Shown here: in pieces, positions 26,547 to 34,682 of the stretch
How positions within the stretch are numbered: position 1 is the stretch's first letter
How the letters are laid out: each line of letters opens with the position of its first letter
DNA from: Terriglobia bacterium
GTDB taxonomy: Bacteria; Acidobacteriota; Terriglobia; Bryobacterales; Bryobacteraceae
Length of the DNA: 56,222 nucleotides
Direction of reading: 5' to 3'
Assembly: GCA_021324185.1 (NCBI GenBank)
Contig: JAJPJN010000002.1
Location: 1 to 56,222 of the forward strand
Notes under the pieces: model-generated
Database searches by the model: none
The model's input: the letters and a program-made list of their open reading frames with translations, nothing else
Told to the model about the DNA's origin: nothing
Translations under genes and position numbers: made by a program

Positions 26547-27667
26547 GCGTGCACCTCTTCGGGCACGGATACCGGGCGAATGCTTTCGTAGATACCGAGC
26601 AGCTCGTCTACTCGACGCGCACAGGTGTGGCGTGACCGAATGGTTTCGAGCCCGTGCACGGCGAGACTTTCCGCCAGTGCGGGATCGTTTAGGACATCTT
26701 GCAAATATTGCCGCATCTGCTGGCCGCTTTGAGCCATCAAGAAATCTTCGCCGACGCGAAACAATCCTTCTTCATCGCGCCAGGGCGCCGATACGAGCGG
26801 GATGCCGCACGCTAAAGCCTCAAACGGGCGGATGGTCGGAATGCCAGGCAATTCGCGTGTATAAGGCCGCCGCGGAACGTGCACTGTCGCGCGGAACTGC
26901 GCAAACACCGCCGGTACTTCGAAATTCGGCAGCCAGCCGCCGTAGCGAACCCCGCATCGGCCCAGTTCCTCTAGTGCCTCCGCCGGATAGCGCACGCCGT
27001 ACACCTCCGCTTGTAGCTTCAGGTTGTGTACGGGTTCCAGAAAAAACTCGCGCAGTTCTTCGCTACGCTCCTCATCGCCCCAGTTGCCTATCCAGACTAC
27101 GTCTCCGTTTTTTTGCGCTCCCGGACGCGGATAGAACACGCGCGCGTCGGCGGCCTCATGCCATACATGCGCCTGCCGTCCCCAGCCATGCCGTTCGTAT
27201 GCCCGCTTGAGCGAGGCACCGTAGACGAGCACGCCATCGTAATTGGAAAGATCGAAGCGCGACAGTTCCTGCCGGGCGGTGAGGGCGCGGTGATGGGTGT
27301 CATGAAAGAACGCGCGAAGCCGCGTGTTGTACCGCCGGTACTCGCCGATTGCGGAAACAACCTGCGGCTCATTCCATTCATGGACTAGCACCAGGTCGAT
27401 ACCGTCCAACCACTTGTCTAAAGCGAGATGATCCGGTAAGTAGCGCGTACTTCTCAGATGCGGGAATGCACGGTCAAAGGCGGCGAGAGCGCCAAGGCCC
27501 CGTTCTTCGATCAGATTCCGCCGGCTCCACGAGTTCTCCGGCTCAAATATGCGGACCTCATATCCCCGGCTTTGCAGCTCCGACGCTACCCCGCGCAAGA
27601 AATGTGCATTGCCATGGTTCCAATCGGAAACTAGCGAGTGATAGAACATCGCAATACGCAGTTTCAT
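26543..27667 (-). CDS. CgeB-like glycosyltransferase 3
   Basis: A 374-residue paralogue with N-terminal SDWNHGNAHFLRGVASELQSRG and C-terminal RPFEALACGIPLVSAPWRDEEGLF. It overlaps the GT4 gene by four bases upstream and CgeB-like gene 2 by four bases downstream. It lies in the middle of the glycosyltransferase block. Fold and role are inferred as for the sister genes; the sugar is not predictable. Confidence 0.87.
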   Translation of the reverse strand: MKLRIAMFYHSLVSDWNHGNAHFLRGVASELQSRGYEVRIFEPENSWSRRNLIEERGLGALAAFDRAFPHLRSTRYLPDHLALDKWLDGIDLVLVHEWNEPQVVSAIGEYRRYNTRLRAFFHDTHHRALTARQELSRFDLSNYDGVLVYGASLKRAYERHGWGRQAHVWHEAADARVFYPRPGAQKNGDVVWIGNWGDEERSEELREFFLEPVHNLKLQAEVYGVRYPAEALEELGRCGVRYGGWLPNFEVPAVFAQFRATVHVPRRPYTRELPGIPTIRPFEALACGIPLVSAPWRDEEGLFRVGEDFLMAQSGQQMRQYLQDVLNDPALAESLAVHGLETIRSRHTCARRVDELLGIYESIRPVSVPEEVHA

Positions 27668-28695
27668 GCGAGCGCGCCTTCCCGAACTGCTAACGATTCA
27701 TAAGCCCGGCAATATTGCTCCACGGCAACTGCTGGGCAATATTTCCCTGCATGAATTTGCGCCCGGCGCGCGAGCGACTCGCGTTCAGCCGCATCGTTCG
27801 CGATGCGCGAAAGGACTCGAACCCACTCCCCCGCATCTCGCGGGTTCACAAAGATTGCCGCGCCGTCCCACAGTTCGCGAAGCGAAGGGATATCGGACAG
27901 AATCAGGCAGCATTGCGCGCGCGCGGCTTCGAGCACCGCCAGCCCGAACGGTTCATAGAGGGCCGGGTGAACGTAAAGCGCTGCGTGCTGCATCTGGTGC
28001 AGCAATTCTTCATGTGAAAGCGAGCCGAAAATTCGAACCGGCCAAGGCAGTCGAGCGGAGATCTGCTCTAGCATTTCTATGTTTTTGCCTTTATCCCAGA
28101 TCCGGCCGGCGGCCAGGTAGAACGGCTCCTTCGTTTGGCCGCGGTAAAGCGGTGACAGGCTGAAATTGTGTATCACAGTCACGCGGCTCGCCGGAAGCCC
28201 GTAATGGGCCGTGAGCGCGCTCGCCATAGCGGCCGATGGCGCCACTACCAGGCCGGCGGCACGCAATCCGGCGCTGACCCGCGCATGATATTCGCCCCAA
28301 TCGCTTTCTGGAGGGACGGCGCCGAAGACTGCCTGCCACCAGGAGTACACGCACGAGTGCGCCACCACCAATACCGGAGCTTGCCACCGCAAAGCGGCAT
28401 GTGTGTAGCCGTTGAGATGAATGACGTCCGGTTCAAATTTCGCCGCTAGCTGCAGTAGCCAGGATCCGGCGCGATCGACATCCGCCCAGGGCTGCTGCAT
28501 CCATTCGAGTTTGTAGTCGCTTTCACAAAGCGTGACGCCGGGCAAAGCTGCCAGGCGTTGTTTCTTCGCACTATCCGGGCGCGGGCCCATGGTCGCGAGC
28601 AGGATTTCGGCGCCGCGTTGAGTTAACTGTTCGATGAGATCGAGCGAATATTGCCAAACACCGCCGGCCGCATCGGCCGTCATCAGGATTCTCAT
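27664..28695 (-). CDS. Glycosyltransferase family 4 protein
   Basis: A 343-residue GT-B retaining glycosyltransferase. It begins MRILMTADAAGGVWQYSLDLI, the glycine-rich acceptor loop of GT4 enzymes. Further motifs are VLVVAHSCVYSWW, TVIHNFSLSPLY, LAAGRIWDKGKNIEML and the donor-nucleotide segment PALYEPFGLAVLEAARAQCCLILSDI, which carries the EPFGxxxxE (EX7E) signature. It overlaps its neighbours on both sides by four bases. As the only GT4 member it may add the first or a branching sugar. Confidence 0.92.
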   Translation of the reverse strand: MRILMTADAAGGVWQYSLDLIEQLTQRGAEILLATMGPRPDSAKKQRLAALPGVTLCESDYKLEWMQQPWADVDRAGSWLLQLAAKFEPDVIHLNGYTHAALRWQAPVLVVAHSCVYSWWQAVFGAVPPESDWGEYHARVSAGLRAAGLVVAPSAAMASALTAHYGLPASRVTVIHNFSLSPLYRGQTKEPFYLAAGRIWDKGKNIEMLEQISARLPWPVRIFGSLSHEELLHQMQHAALYVHPALYEPFGLAVLEAARAQCCLILSDIPSLRELWDGAAIFVNPRDAGEWVRVLSRIANDAAERESLARRAQIHAGKYCPAVAVEQYCRAYESLAVREGALA

Positions 28696-29978
28696 CGGAG
28701 ATGACCGCTGACTTCCAACTCGATCAGGGGCTGCGGGCGCTGCTCTTGAATGTCGCTAAAATGCTCGAACCCTTTGAGATAGGCTTCGTGCGCGCGTTCC
28801 CATGCGAAATCGTCGGGCGGTCCCCACATGCGCGTGTATTCCGGCGAGCCTGGATACGGGAACAGCGGAACGGGCTTGTTGGCCCAGACGCCATGAGCTT
28901 CCAGACTCACGCGCCAGGACTCCACGGCATCGGCATCATCTTCGCTCATGGCGAGAAGGTTCGCCTGAACAAAAGGAACCAGCCGCTTCGCGAATACGAG
29001 CCGGCTTGTCAGTTCTTCAGTCGACATTTTGCACTTTTTGTCGAGATATGCCCGGCCCGCCTCGGTGATGCTCTCGACGCCGGCTTCAATCGAGACACAG
29101 CCGGCTTTTGCCAGAGCTCTGATCGCGTCTTCGCTCCAGAGATCGATGCGCGTTTGCACACCGATCTTGATCTTGCGTTCTGCCAACGCGGCGAGAAGCG
29201 CAGCATCCGGAAGAAAAATCTCGTCAATGAAGTATAGATACTCGATCCCTTGCGCAATCAGGCGATCGAGTTCTTCCAGAATCACCGGCAACGGGCGTTT
29301 GCGGTAATTATTCCGGAAATTATCCTTGGCGCAAAACGTGCAGTGATAGGGGCAGCCGCGCGAGGCCTCCATTTCCGCTCCCGGCCCTGCCGGTTCCGCG
29401 TCGAATCGATGGTGATGATGGTGGTGTTTCGCGATAGCTTCGTCCGGCCAGACGAGCGCAGGCAGGCGTTTCATGTCGGCTGCGCGGTTAGGACCGCGAA
29501 CGACGATCTCTTCTCCCCGGCGAAATGCAATAGATTGAACCGAATCGAGATCGTCCGCCAGTTGCGGCAGAATCTCTTCGCACTCGCCGAGCACCACGAA
29601 ATCGGCATTCAGTTTGCGCAAGGCGGCGCGCGGGGTGGTCGAACCATGCGGGCCCACAATCACCTGTTTCGCCGGAATAGCGCGCAGTTCGGACGCCAAT
29701 TCCTGCGGCACACGTAATTCCGGTGGTGCACAGCGCCAAAACAGATAAGTCGGAGCAGTGGTGATGACGACGAAATCCGGCGCATAGGCGTCGGCTCGCT
29801 TCACGATATCGCTGTAACTAAGATCGTCCAGGTGCCCGTCGATCAGCAACGCATCGTGCCCGCTTTGCTCGAGCAGAGCTTTCGAGTAACCGAATTCCAA
29901 TGGTAAGTGTGGCTCGCGGCAGCCGAAATAGATGCTGCCCTCAAAGGTCCACGGGGGATTTATGAGTGCATAGCGCAT
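28692..29978 (-). CDS. B12-binding domain radical SAM protein with a natural His6 tract
   Basis: A 428-residue enzyme. Residues about 1-165 form a B12-binding-like domain (LIDGHLDDLSYSD, VIVGPHGSTTPRAAL, FVVLGECEEILP). The radical SAM domain follows with the cluster motif SRGCPYHCTFC (Cys209, Cys213, Cys216) and EYLYFIDEIF and VSIEAGVESI strands. Six consecutive histidines (185-190) lie between the domains. I recall a TIGRFAM-style family of oligosaccharide-cluster B12 radical SAM proteins ('rhizo-twelve' system) with this architecture, but could not verify it. ATG 29978 shares its first base with the upstream stop. Likely reaction: C-methylation or a radical rearrangement on a sugar or lipid of the pathway. 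Confidence 0.9.
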   Translation of the reverse strand: MRYALINPPWTFEGSIYFGCREPHLPLEFGYSKALLEQSGHDALLIDGHLDDLSYSDIVKRADAYAPDFVVITTAPTYLFWRCAPPELRVPQELASELRAIPAKQVIVGPHGSTTPRAALRKLNADFVVLGECEEILPQLADDLDSVQSIAFRRGEEIVVRGPNRAADMKRLPALVWPDEAIAKHHHHHHRFDAEPAGPGAEMEASRGCPYHCTFCAKDNFRNNYRKRPLPVILEELDRLIAQGIEYLYFIDEIFLPDAALLAALAERKIKIGVQTRIDLWSEDAIRALAKAGCVSIEAGVESITEAGRAYLDKKCKMSTEELTSRLVFAKRLVPFVQANLLAMSEDDADAVESWRVSLEAHGVWANKPVPLFPYPGSPEYTRMWGPPDDFAWERAHEAYLKGFEHFSDIQEQRPQPLIELEVSGHLR

Positions 29979-31039
29979 CAAGCCACCATCACTTTCGATT
30001 GCTCTATCAGCCGGGGCCGCTCGAGGTACCACTCAAATAATGCCCGGATTCCCTCACGGATTCCGATGGCCGGCGCCCACCCGAGCGCTTTGCGGAACTT
30101 CGATGTGTCCGCCACATACCATTTCTGGTCGCCCAAGCGCTCAGGCCCCCAATCGATTTCGACACGTTTTCCTATCAGCGCGCTAATTTCATCGATTAAC
30201 TCGAGCAGGCTTGTGCTGTTCGCCGGGCCCCCTCCTAAGTTGAACGGCTCTCCCGCTGTTCTATCTATATGCTCGATTGCGAGTTGCATGGCGCGCACCA
30301 GGTCATCTACGAAGAGCAGATCTCGCACCTGCTTGCCATCACCGTAGATGGTGATGGGCTCACCCTTCATCGCCTGGCGAATGAAATGCGCCACCCATCC
30401 CTGATCTTCGGAGCCGAGTTGATACCTTCCATAGATACAACTCATGCGAAAGATAGTTGCGGGAAGTGCATAAGAGCGCGCGTAATCGAGGACGTACTGG
30501 TCGGCTGCACCCTTTGAGCAACCATATGGTGAAAGAAACGCTAACTGCTGCCGCTCGCTGATTCCGGATGCCGCGAGGGGTACGTCTTGCGGTTCCCAAC
30601 GTGTCGCAGTTTTTCGCAGTGCAACTCCGGCGAGTTTGCCATAAACCTTATTGGTAGATGTAAACAGCAGCGGCGGCGGGTCGTTCGAACGCCGGATCGC
30701 TTCGAGCACGTTCAGCGTGCCGGTAAGATTCGAATGGAAGTCGAGCAGCGGATCCTCAAGGCTGGTGGTAACAGCAACCTGCGCGGCGAAGTGATAAACC
30801 GCTTTCGCGCTCTGCACCGCTTTAAACAATTCTTCCGAATTGCGCACATCCGCGTGCGTAAAGCATACGCGCCCGGAGTATCTATTTTGCAACTCGCTCA
30901 GGTTCTGTTCGACACCTGGCCGGCTCAAGTTATCGAGTATATGGACCGCTTCTCCGGACTGCAGGTAGTGGCGGGCGACGTTAGTTCCGATAAATCCTGC
31001 GCCGCCGGTGATGAGTATGTAACGGCGCTGCATTTCCAT
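29978..31039 (-). CDS. NAD-dependent sugar-nucleotide epimerase/dehydratase (CDP-paratose 2-epimerase-like)
   Basis: A 353-residue extended SDR. The NAD motif is GGAGFIG (12-18), and the catalytic YGCSK has Tyr172 and Lys176 after FTSTNKVYG. The segments GAADQYVLDYARSYALPATIFRMSCIYG, EDQGWVAHF and YGDGKQVRDLLFVDDLVRA strongly recall CDP-tyvelose/paratose epimerases. The start may be ATG 31039 or 31033, the latter better spaced from the AGGA overlapping the upstream stop. It is three bases from the other epimerase gene. It should make an activated sugar for the glycosyltransferases of the cluster; the exact base and sugar are inferred only. Confidence 0.9.
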   Translation of the reverse strand: MEMQRRYILITGGAGFIGTNVARHYLQSGEAVHILDNLSRPGVEQNLSELQNRYSGRVCFTHADVRNSEELFKAVQSAKAVYHFAAQVAVTTSLEDPLLDFHSNLTGTLNVLEAIRRSNDPPPLLFTSTNKVYGKLAGVALRKTATRWEPQDVPLAASGISERQQLAFLSPYGCSKGAADQYVLDYARSYALPATIFRMSCIYGRYQLGSEDQGWVAHFIRQAMKGEPITIYGDGKQVRDLLFVDDLVRAMQLAIEHIDRTAGEPFNLGGGPANSTSLLELIDEISALIGKRVEIDWGPERLGDQKWYVADTSKFRKALGWAPAIGIREGIRALFEWYLERPRLIEQSKVMVA

Positions 31040-31042
31040 GTC

Positions 31043-32161
31043 CTAAACCACCAGACCCCGCGAAGTAAGTTCTTCGCGCATTTCGTTAAAACGATCGTGG
31101 GCAGTTTGTTGCTCCAGCCAACCGGCGAGATCGCGGATACCCTGTTCCAAACTAATCTTCGGCCTGAAGCCAAGCACTTCGCGCGCACGCGAAATATCTG
31201 GAAAGCAATGACGGATATCGCCGACGCGATACTTGCCGGTAATTTCCGGCTCGATATTCGTGCCGAGGACGCGCGCCAATTTGCGCGCCACATTGCTCAC
31301 GCTTATTGTTTGGCCGCTACCGACATTGAAAACCATGTCGTGCGCCGCATCTACTTCGAGCGCCAGCCGGCAGGCCTGCGCCACGTCGTATACGCTCACG
31401 AAATCGCGTAGCTGCTCGCCGTCTTCGAAGATCATCGGCCGCTTGCGATTGAGCAGGCGCGACGCAAAGATAGCTAGCACGCCGGTGTAAGGATTTGAGA
31501 GCGATTGAAAGGGACCGTAGGCGTTAAAGAATCGCAGCGCCACTGTAGGAATGCCATAGGCGCGGCCGACCACGAGGCACATCTGTTCCTGATCGTATTT
31601 GGAAAGGGCGTAGATAGAAGCGAGCGAAGGTTGCTTTGTTTCCGGCGTTGCCACCGGGCGCAAAGGGCGTCCATCCGGCGTGGCCATTTCCCACTCGTGC
31701 GCCTTCAACTGCGCAGCCGTACGGCTCGCAAACGGATAGGGATCCCCTTCGGGAGTAACATAGAGGCCCTCGCCGTAAATGCTCATACTGGAGGCGACAA
31801 TCAGCTTGCGAACGGAACTCTTGACCAAGCGTTCCAGCAAAACTGCCGTGCCCAGATTGTTGACGCTGGTGTATTCGGCAATCTGATACATGCTCTGGCC
31901 GACTCCCACCAACGCCACAAAGTGATAGACGGCATCGACGCCTTTGAGAACTTCGTCGACGATCTCCGGGTTACGGACATCTCCCAGGATAAATTCGACG
32001 TTCTTGTTGAGATAGTCAGGGCGATCCGGGTTATCGCCATGCACCTGGGTAACTAGATTGTCGAGGACTCGTACGTGATATCCGGCCTTCAATAACTCCG
32101 TTGCTACATGTGAACCAATAAAGCCAGCACCGCCTGTAATGAGAACGGTTCTTGTTTTCAT
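31043..32161 (-). CDS. NAD-dependent epimerase (dTDP-L-rhamnose 4-epimerase-like)
   Basis: A 372-residue extended SDR. The NAD motif is GGAGFIG (10-16), followed by the SSMSIYGEG segment and the catalytic pair Tyr184/Lys188 in YALSK. The long insert between them (EGLYVTPEGDPYPFASR) and the LRFFNAYGPFQSLSNPYTGVLAIF segment resemble the dTDP-rhamnose 4-epimerase and related group. It is the first gene of the tightly packed part of the operon, preceded by a 217-base gap where a promoter may lie. No clear Shine-Dalgarno is seen. Confidence 0.9.
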   Translation of the reverse strand: MKTRTVLITGGAGFIGSHVATELLKAGYHVRVLDNLVTQVHGDNPDRPDYLNKNVEFILGDVRNPEIVDEVLKGVDAVYHFVALVGVGQSMYQIAEYTSVNNLGTAVLLERLVKSSVRKLIVASSMSIYGEGLYVTPEGDPYPFASRTAAQLKAHEWEMATPDGRPLRPVATPETKQPSLASIYALSKYDQEQMCLVVGRAYGIPTVALRFFNAYGPFQSLSNPYTGVLAIFASRLLNRKRPMIFEDGEQLRDFVSVYDVAQACRLALEVDAAHDMVFNVGSGQTISVSNVARKLARVLGTNIEPEITGKYRVGDIRHCFPDISRAREVLGFRPKISLEQGIRDLAGWLEQQTAHDRFNEMREELTSRGLVV

Positions 32162-32378
32162 GTTGTTGGTCTGTGTGTCCTTTTAAGAAAATGCACAGCA
32201 ACTCCCGCAAAAGTACTTACGTACCTGATAACGACAGAGACGCGAGTTCGCCGGAGGTGTTTGCGTTTAACACCAGAACTATAAGAGCCTCATGTACATA
32301 GAAAGCTTTGTAGCTTCCTTTGTTACTACTTACCTTTGTTGAAGCTAAAAGCGCATCCGTATAAATACCGGGTGTGCT
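32162..32378 (-). promoter_or_regulatory. 217-base intergenic region inside the glycan cluster
   Basis: This AT-richer gap is the only real break in the cluster and may hold a promoter for the eight downstream genes. An imperfect dyad GAAAGCTTTGTAGCTTCC and GTACTTACGTAC are seen, but no sigma70-type pair is convincing. No RNA gene or ORF is recognised. Confidence 0.3.
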
Positions 32379-33293
32379 CTAGTGTTGGGCGTAGCGCCGA
32401 GTCATGGCTGCGCAGAAATCCGCGTATTGTTGCGGGTTTGATGGTGGGCTGGTGTGGTGCGCCCGAACGCCGCAGTGCTCGGGAGTAAAACAAAACGTAA
32501 CCGTGAGGTCGAAGCCTTCCAACAATTTCATCTGGCGATCAAACCAATGGAGCGCATTCGGACGAAACGAATCCGCCCAGCTCAAGCCCGTTCGCAGTTT
32601 GCGCACGTTAAAGTCGCGCAGCGCGTTCACACCGGCTTCAAGGCGGTGGTCTTCAAAATGGAACCATTGGCATACCCCCAAATCGGGAACAAATTGCGAA
32701 AAAGAACGCGCCGCCAGCTTAGGGCTGCCGTCTTCCCGAAAAAGGCCCATATAGAAGTGACGGTAATAAGAAGAACCCTCGCTCTCACGATGGCGCGTGG
32801 TAGCGGGCCAGGCGCGCGGCAAATCGAAGAGGCTGTACCAGTAGACGTGATCGGAGCGCGGAAGCAATAGCTCCGCCGTGCGTTTTAGTCCGAACTCCTG
32901 CACTTCCTCAGCTCCGAATGAGGAAGCGCCCACTTCTGAAATCCAGATCGGCTTATCGGTCACGGCTCGGACTTCCGCTAACTTGTCCGGCCATTCGTGA
33001 ATCGTCCAATGATTCCAGTCGAGCGGAAAACCGTGCACCGCTACAACGTCCACGTGATCGAGCACGCCGAACTCGCCCATGCGGGTGATGAACGCGGGGT
33101 CGATTGGCGAAATACCCCCAAGTACGCGCTTTACTGACCGGTTCTCTGCGCGTACCGCCTGCGCGGCCAGTTTTACCATTTCGGCGTAGACAGACCAGTC
33201 TTTATCGATCTCGAAATCCCAGTGCGAGAGGTTGTTCGGCTCATTCCAGAGCATGACGGCTTCGATCATAGTTGGCAGTACGGAAGTGAGCAA
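32379..33293 (-). CDS. GH39-like glycoside hydrolase (beta-xylosidase-like) with permuted motif order
   Basis: A 304-residue clan GH-A-like protein. The acid/base motif LWNEPNN (Glu18) is almost at the N-terminus, the probable nucleophile strand KPIWISEVGASSFG (Glu120) follows, and YWYSLFDLPRAWP is near 150. From about 205 comes sequence that normally opens such a barrel: CQWFHFEDH, VRKLRTGLSWAD (232-241) and TVTFCFTPE, ending in FCAAMTRRYA, which in ordinary GH39 proteins runs into the LWNEPN strand. This indicates a circularly permuted barrel. Start: TTG 33293 or ATG 33269; neither has a good ribosome site. It has no signal peptide and lies 15 bases after the methyltransferase gene, in the same frame. 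Confidence 0.8.
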   Translation of the reverse strand: MLTSVLPTMIEAVMLWNEPNNLSHWDFEIDKDWSVYAEMVKLAAQAVRAENRSVKRVLGGISPIDPAFITRMGEFGVLDHVDVVAVHGFPLDWNHWTIHEWPDKLAEVRAVTDKPIWISEVGASSFGAEEVQEFGLKRTAELLLPRSDHVYWYSLFDLPRAWPATTRHRESEGSSYYRHFYMGLFREDGSPKLAARSFSQFVPDLGVCQWFHFEDHRLEAGVNALRDFNVRKLRTGLSWADSFRPNALHWFDRQMKLLEGFDLTVTFCFTPEHCGVRAHHTSPPSNPQQYADFCAAMTRRYAQH

Positions 33294-33308
33294 CTCAGCG
33301 GCAAAAAC

Positions 33309-34049
33309 CTAAAGAGCGGCCACGGGAATTGGATGCAGATAAGCGCCTTCATCGCACCTGCAAATGAATACTTCCGGTTCAGGATTCGATTCAATTCGGA
33401 AGCCTGCGCTGCGCAACACAGCTTCTGCGCAGGCGCGATTCGGAATCCACCAGTTCGTTGGATCCTGCGAGTAGTAGTGTTCCACGAAATGCATTTTGGG
33501 GAATCCGGGATGGTCGAAAATCGCGTGTTCCCAGAACGGGTAATCTTCTTCGACGTGCGGGCGCGTCCGGCTGCCGCGCAACATCGACTGAAAAATGAAC
33601 CAATCTTTGGTTACATGCTGGCGCAGAAGGTCGAGCGCAAGCAGCGGGTAGCGCAAGTGGTAAAAAACGCCCATAAACAAGACCAGGTCGAAACGTTCTT
33701 TCAATTTTGGGACCTCATAGACAGACATGTTCCGGAACTCGATATTCATTCCGAGTACGCCTGCGGCAAAACGTGCCTGCGCCAGGTAGCCTTCGTCGTG
33801 ATCAATGCCGACTACGCGCTGCGCTCCGCGCCGTTTCATCTCAATGGAATAGAATCCGCCGTTACATCCGATGTCCAGAACAGTCAATCCAGTGAGATCC
33901 GCCGGAAGGCTCTCGCGAAACTTCTGCCATTTAGTAGACGGATAGTCTCCCAGGAAATGATCCGGGGCCGTTTGGACGCCTCGCAAGTTTAGATTGTGAA
34001 ACCATGGTCCTAACGCTGTAACCTTTTGCTCGATTTCGGTGGTTGTCAC
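33309..34049 (-). CDS. SAM-dependent methyltransferase of the glycan cluster
   Basis: A 246-residue class I methyltransferase. Motif I is LDIGCNGGFYSIEMKRRG, followed by VVGIDHDEGYLAQA, then FDLVLFMGVFYHLRYPLLAL, a form like tRNA U34 carboxymethyltransferase or sugar methyltransferases. The C-terminus has WWIPNRACAEAVLRSAGF. I recall a family of this type ('Rta_06860' methyltransferases) linked to the same kind of gene cluster. The start is taken as GTG 34049; the longer frame to 34124 runs into the divergent gene. TAGAAT at 34066-34071 on the minus strand may be its -10. The target is probably a sugar hydroxyl or carboxyl. Confidence 0.87.
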   Translation of the reverse strand: MTTTEIEQKVTALGPWFHNLNLRGVQTAPDHFLGDYPSTKWQKFRESLPADLTGLTVLDIGCNGGFYSIEMKRRGAQRVVGIDHDEGYLAQARFAAGVLGMNIEFRNMSVYEVPKLKERFDLVLFMGVFYHLRYPLLALDLLRQHVTKDWFIFQSMLRGSRTRPHVEEDYPFWEHAIFDHPGFPKMHFVEHYYSQDPTNWWIPNRACAEAVLRSAGFRIESNPEPEVFICRCDEGAYLHPIPVAAL

Positions 34050-34056
34050 TGTTGTT

Positions 34057-34653
34057 ATGACTCGTATTCTACTGATCCGGCATGCGCATACCGATCTGTC
34101 GGGCAAAGTTTTGTATGGCCGCATGCCTGGTATTCATCTGAGCGAGCAAGGACGGCAGGAAGCGATGAAACTTGCCCGCGCGCTTCACGACCGGTACGAA
34201 ATCAGCCAGATTGTATCCAGTCCGATGGATCGGGCCAGGGAAACAGCCGAAGAGATTGCTGCCCTCTATCGCATTCAGGTCGAGGTTGACGAAGAATTCG
34301 AGGAGTTGGACTTCGGTGAATGGATGGGTAAATCCTTTACGGAACTGATGCAGGACGAGCGCTGGAAGCTATATAATCGCCGCCGCTCGTTGACCGGTGC
34401 TCCCGGTGGCGAATTTATGCTGCAAGTACAAATTCGCGCCTGGAACGCGATTGAACGGCTCGTAGGAGATACAGAGCGGGAATCGACGTTCGCTATCATC
34501 ACTCACGGTGACGTAGTACGCGGCTTGCTCATGCTGTTTCTCGGTATGCCGATTGATCACATACACCGGCTGGAAGTCTCGACTGCATCCCTGAGCGAAG
34601 TCATTTTAGGCCGGGCATTTCCACAAGTAATCCGGGTGAATCAGACGTTCTGA
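34057..34653 (+). CDS. Histidine phosphatase family protein
   Basis: A 198-residue phosphoglycerate-mutase-like phosphatase. The catalytic RHAHT motif (Arg8, His9) is at the N-terminus. The second basic site has SSPMDRARETAEEI, the acid donor is in EELDFGEWMG, and the second histidine is in THGDVVRG. It may dephosphorylate a sugar phosphate or a phosphorylated carrier. The gene is divergent from the methyltransferase, with only seven bases between their start codons, so their control regions lie inside each other. A GTG at 34039 is an alternative start. Confidence 0.92.
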   Translation: MTRILLIRHAHTDLSGKVLYGRMPGIHLSEQGRQEAMKLARALHDRYEISQIVSSPMDRARETAEEIAALYRIQVEVDEEFEELDFGEWMGKSFTELMQDERWKLYNRRRSLTGAPGGEFMLQVQIRAWNAIERLVGDTERESTFAIITHGDVVRGLLMLFLGMPIDHIHRLEVSTASLSEVILGRAFPQVIRVNQTF

Positions 34654-34682
34654 AGTCATGAGTGCAAGTCAAGTAAGGAAAC

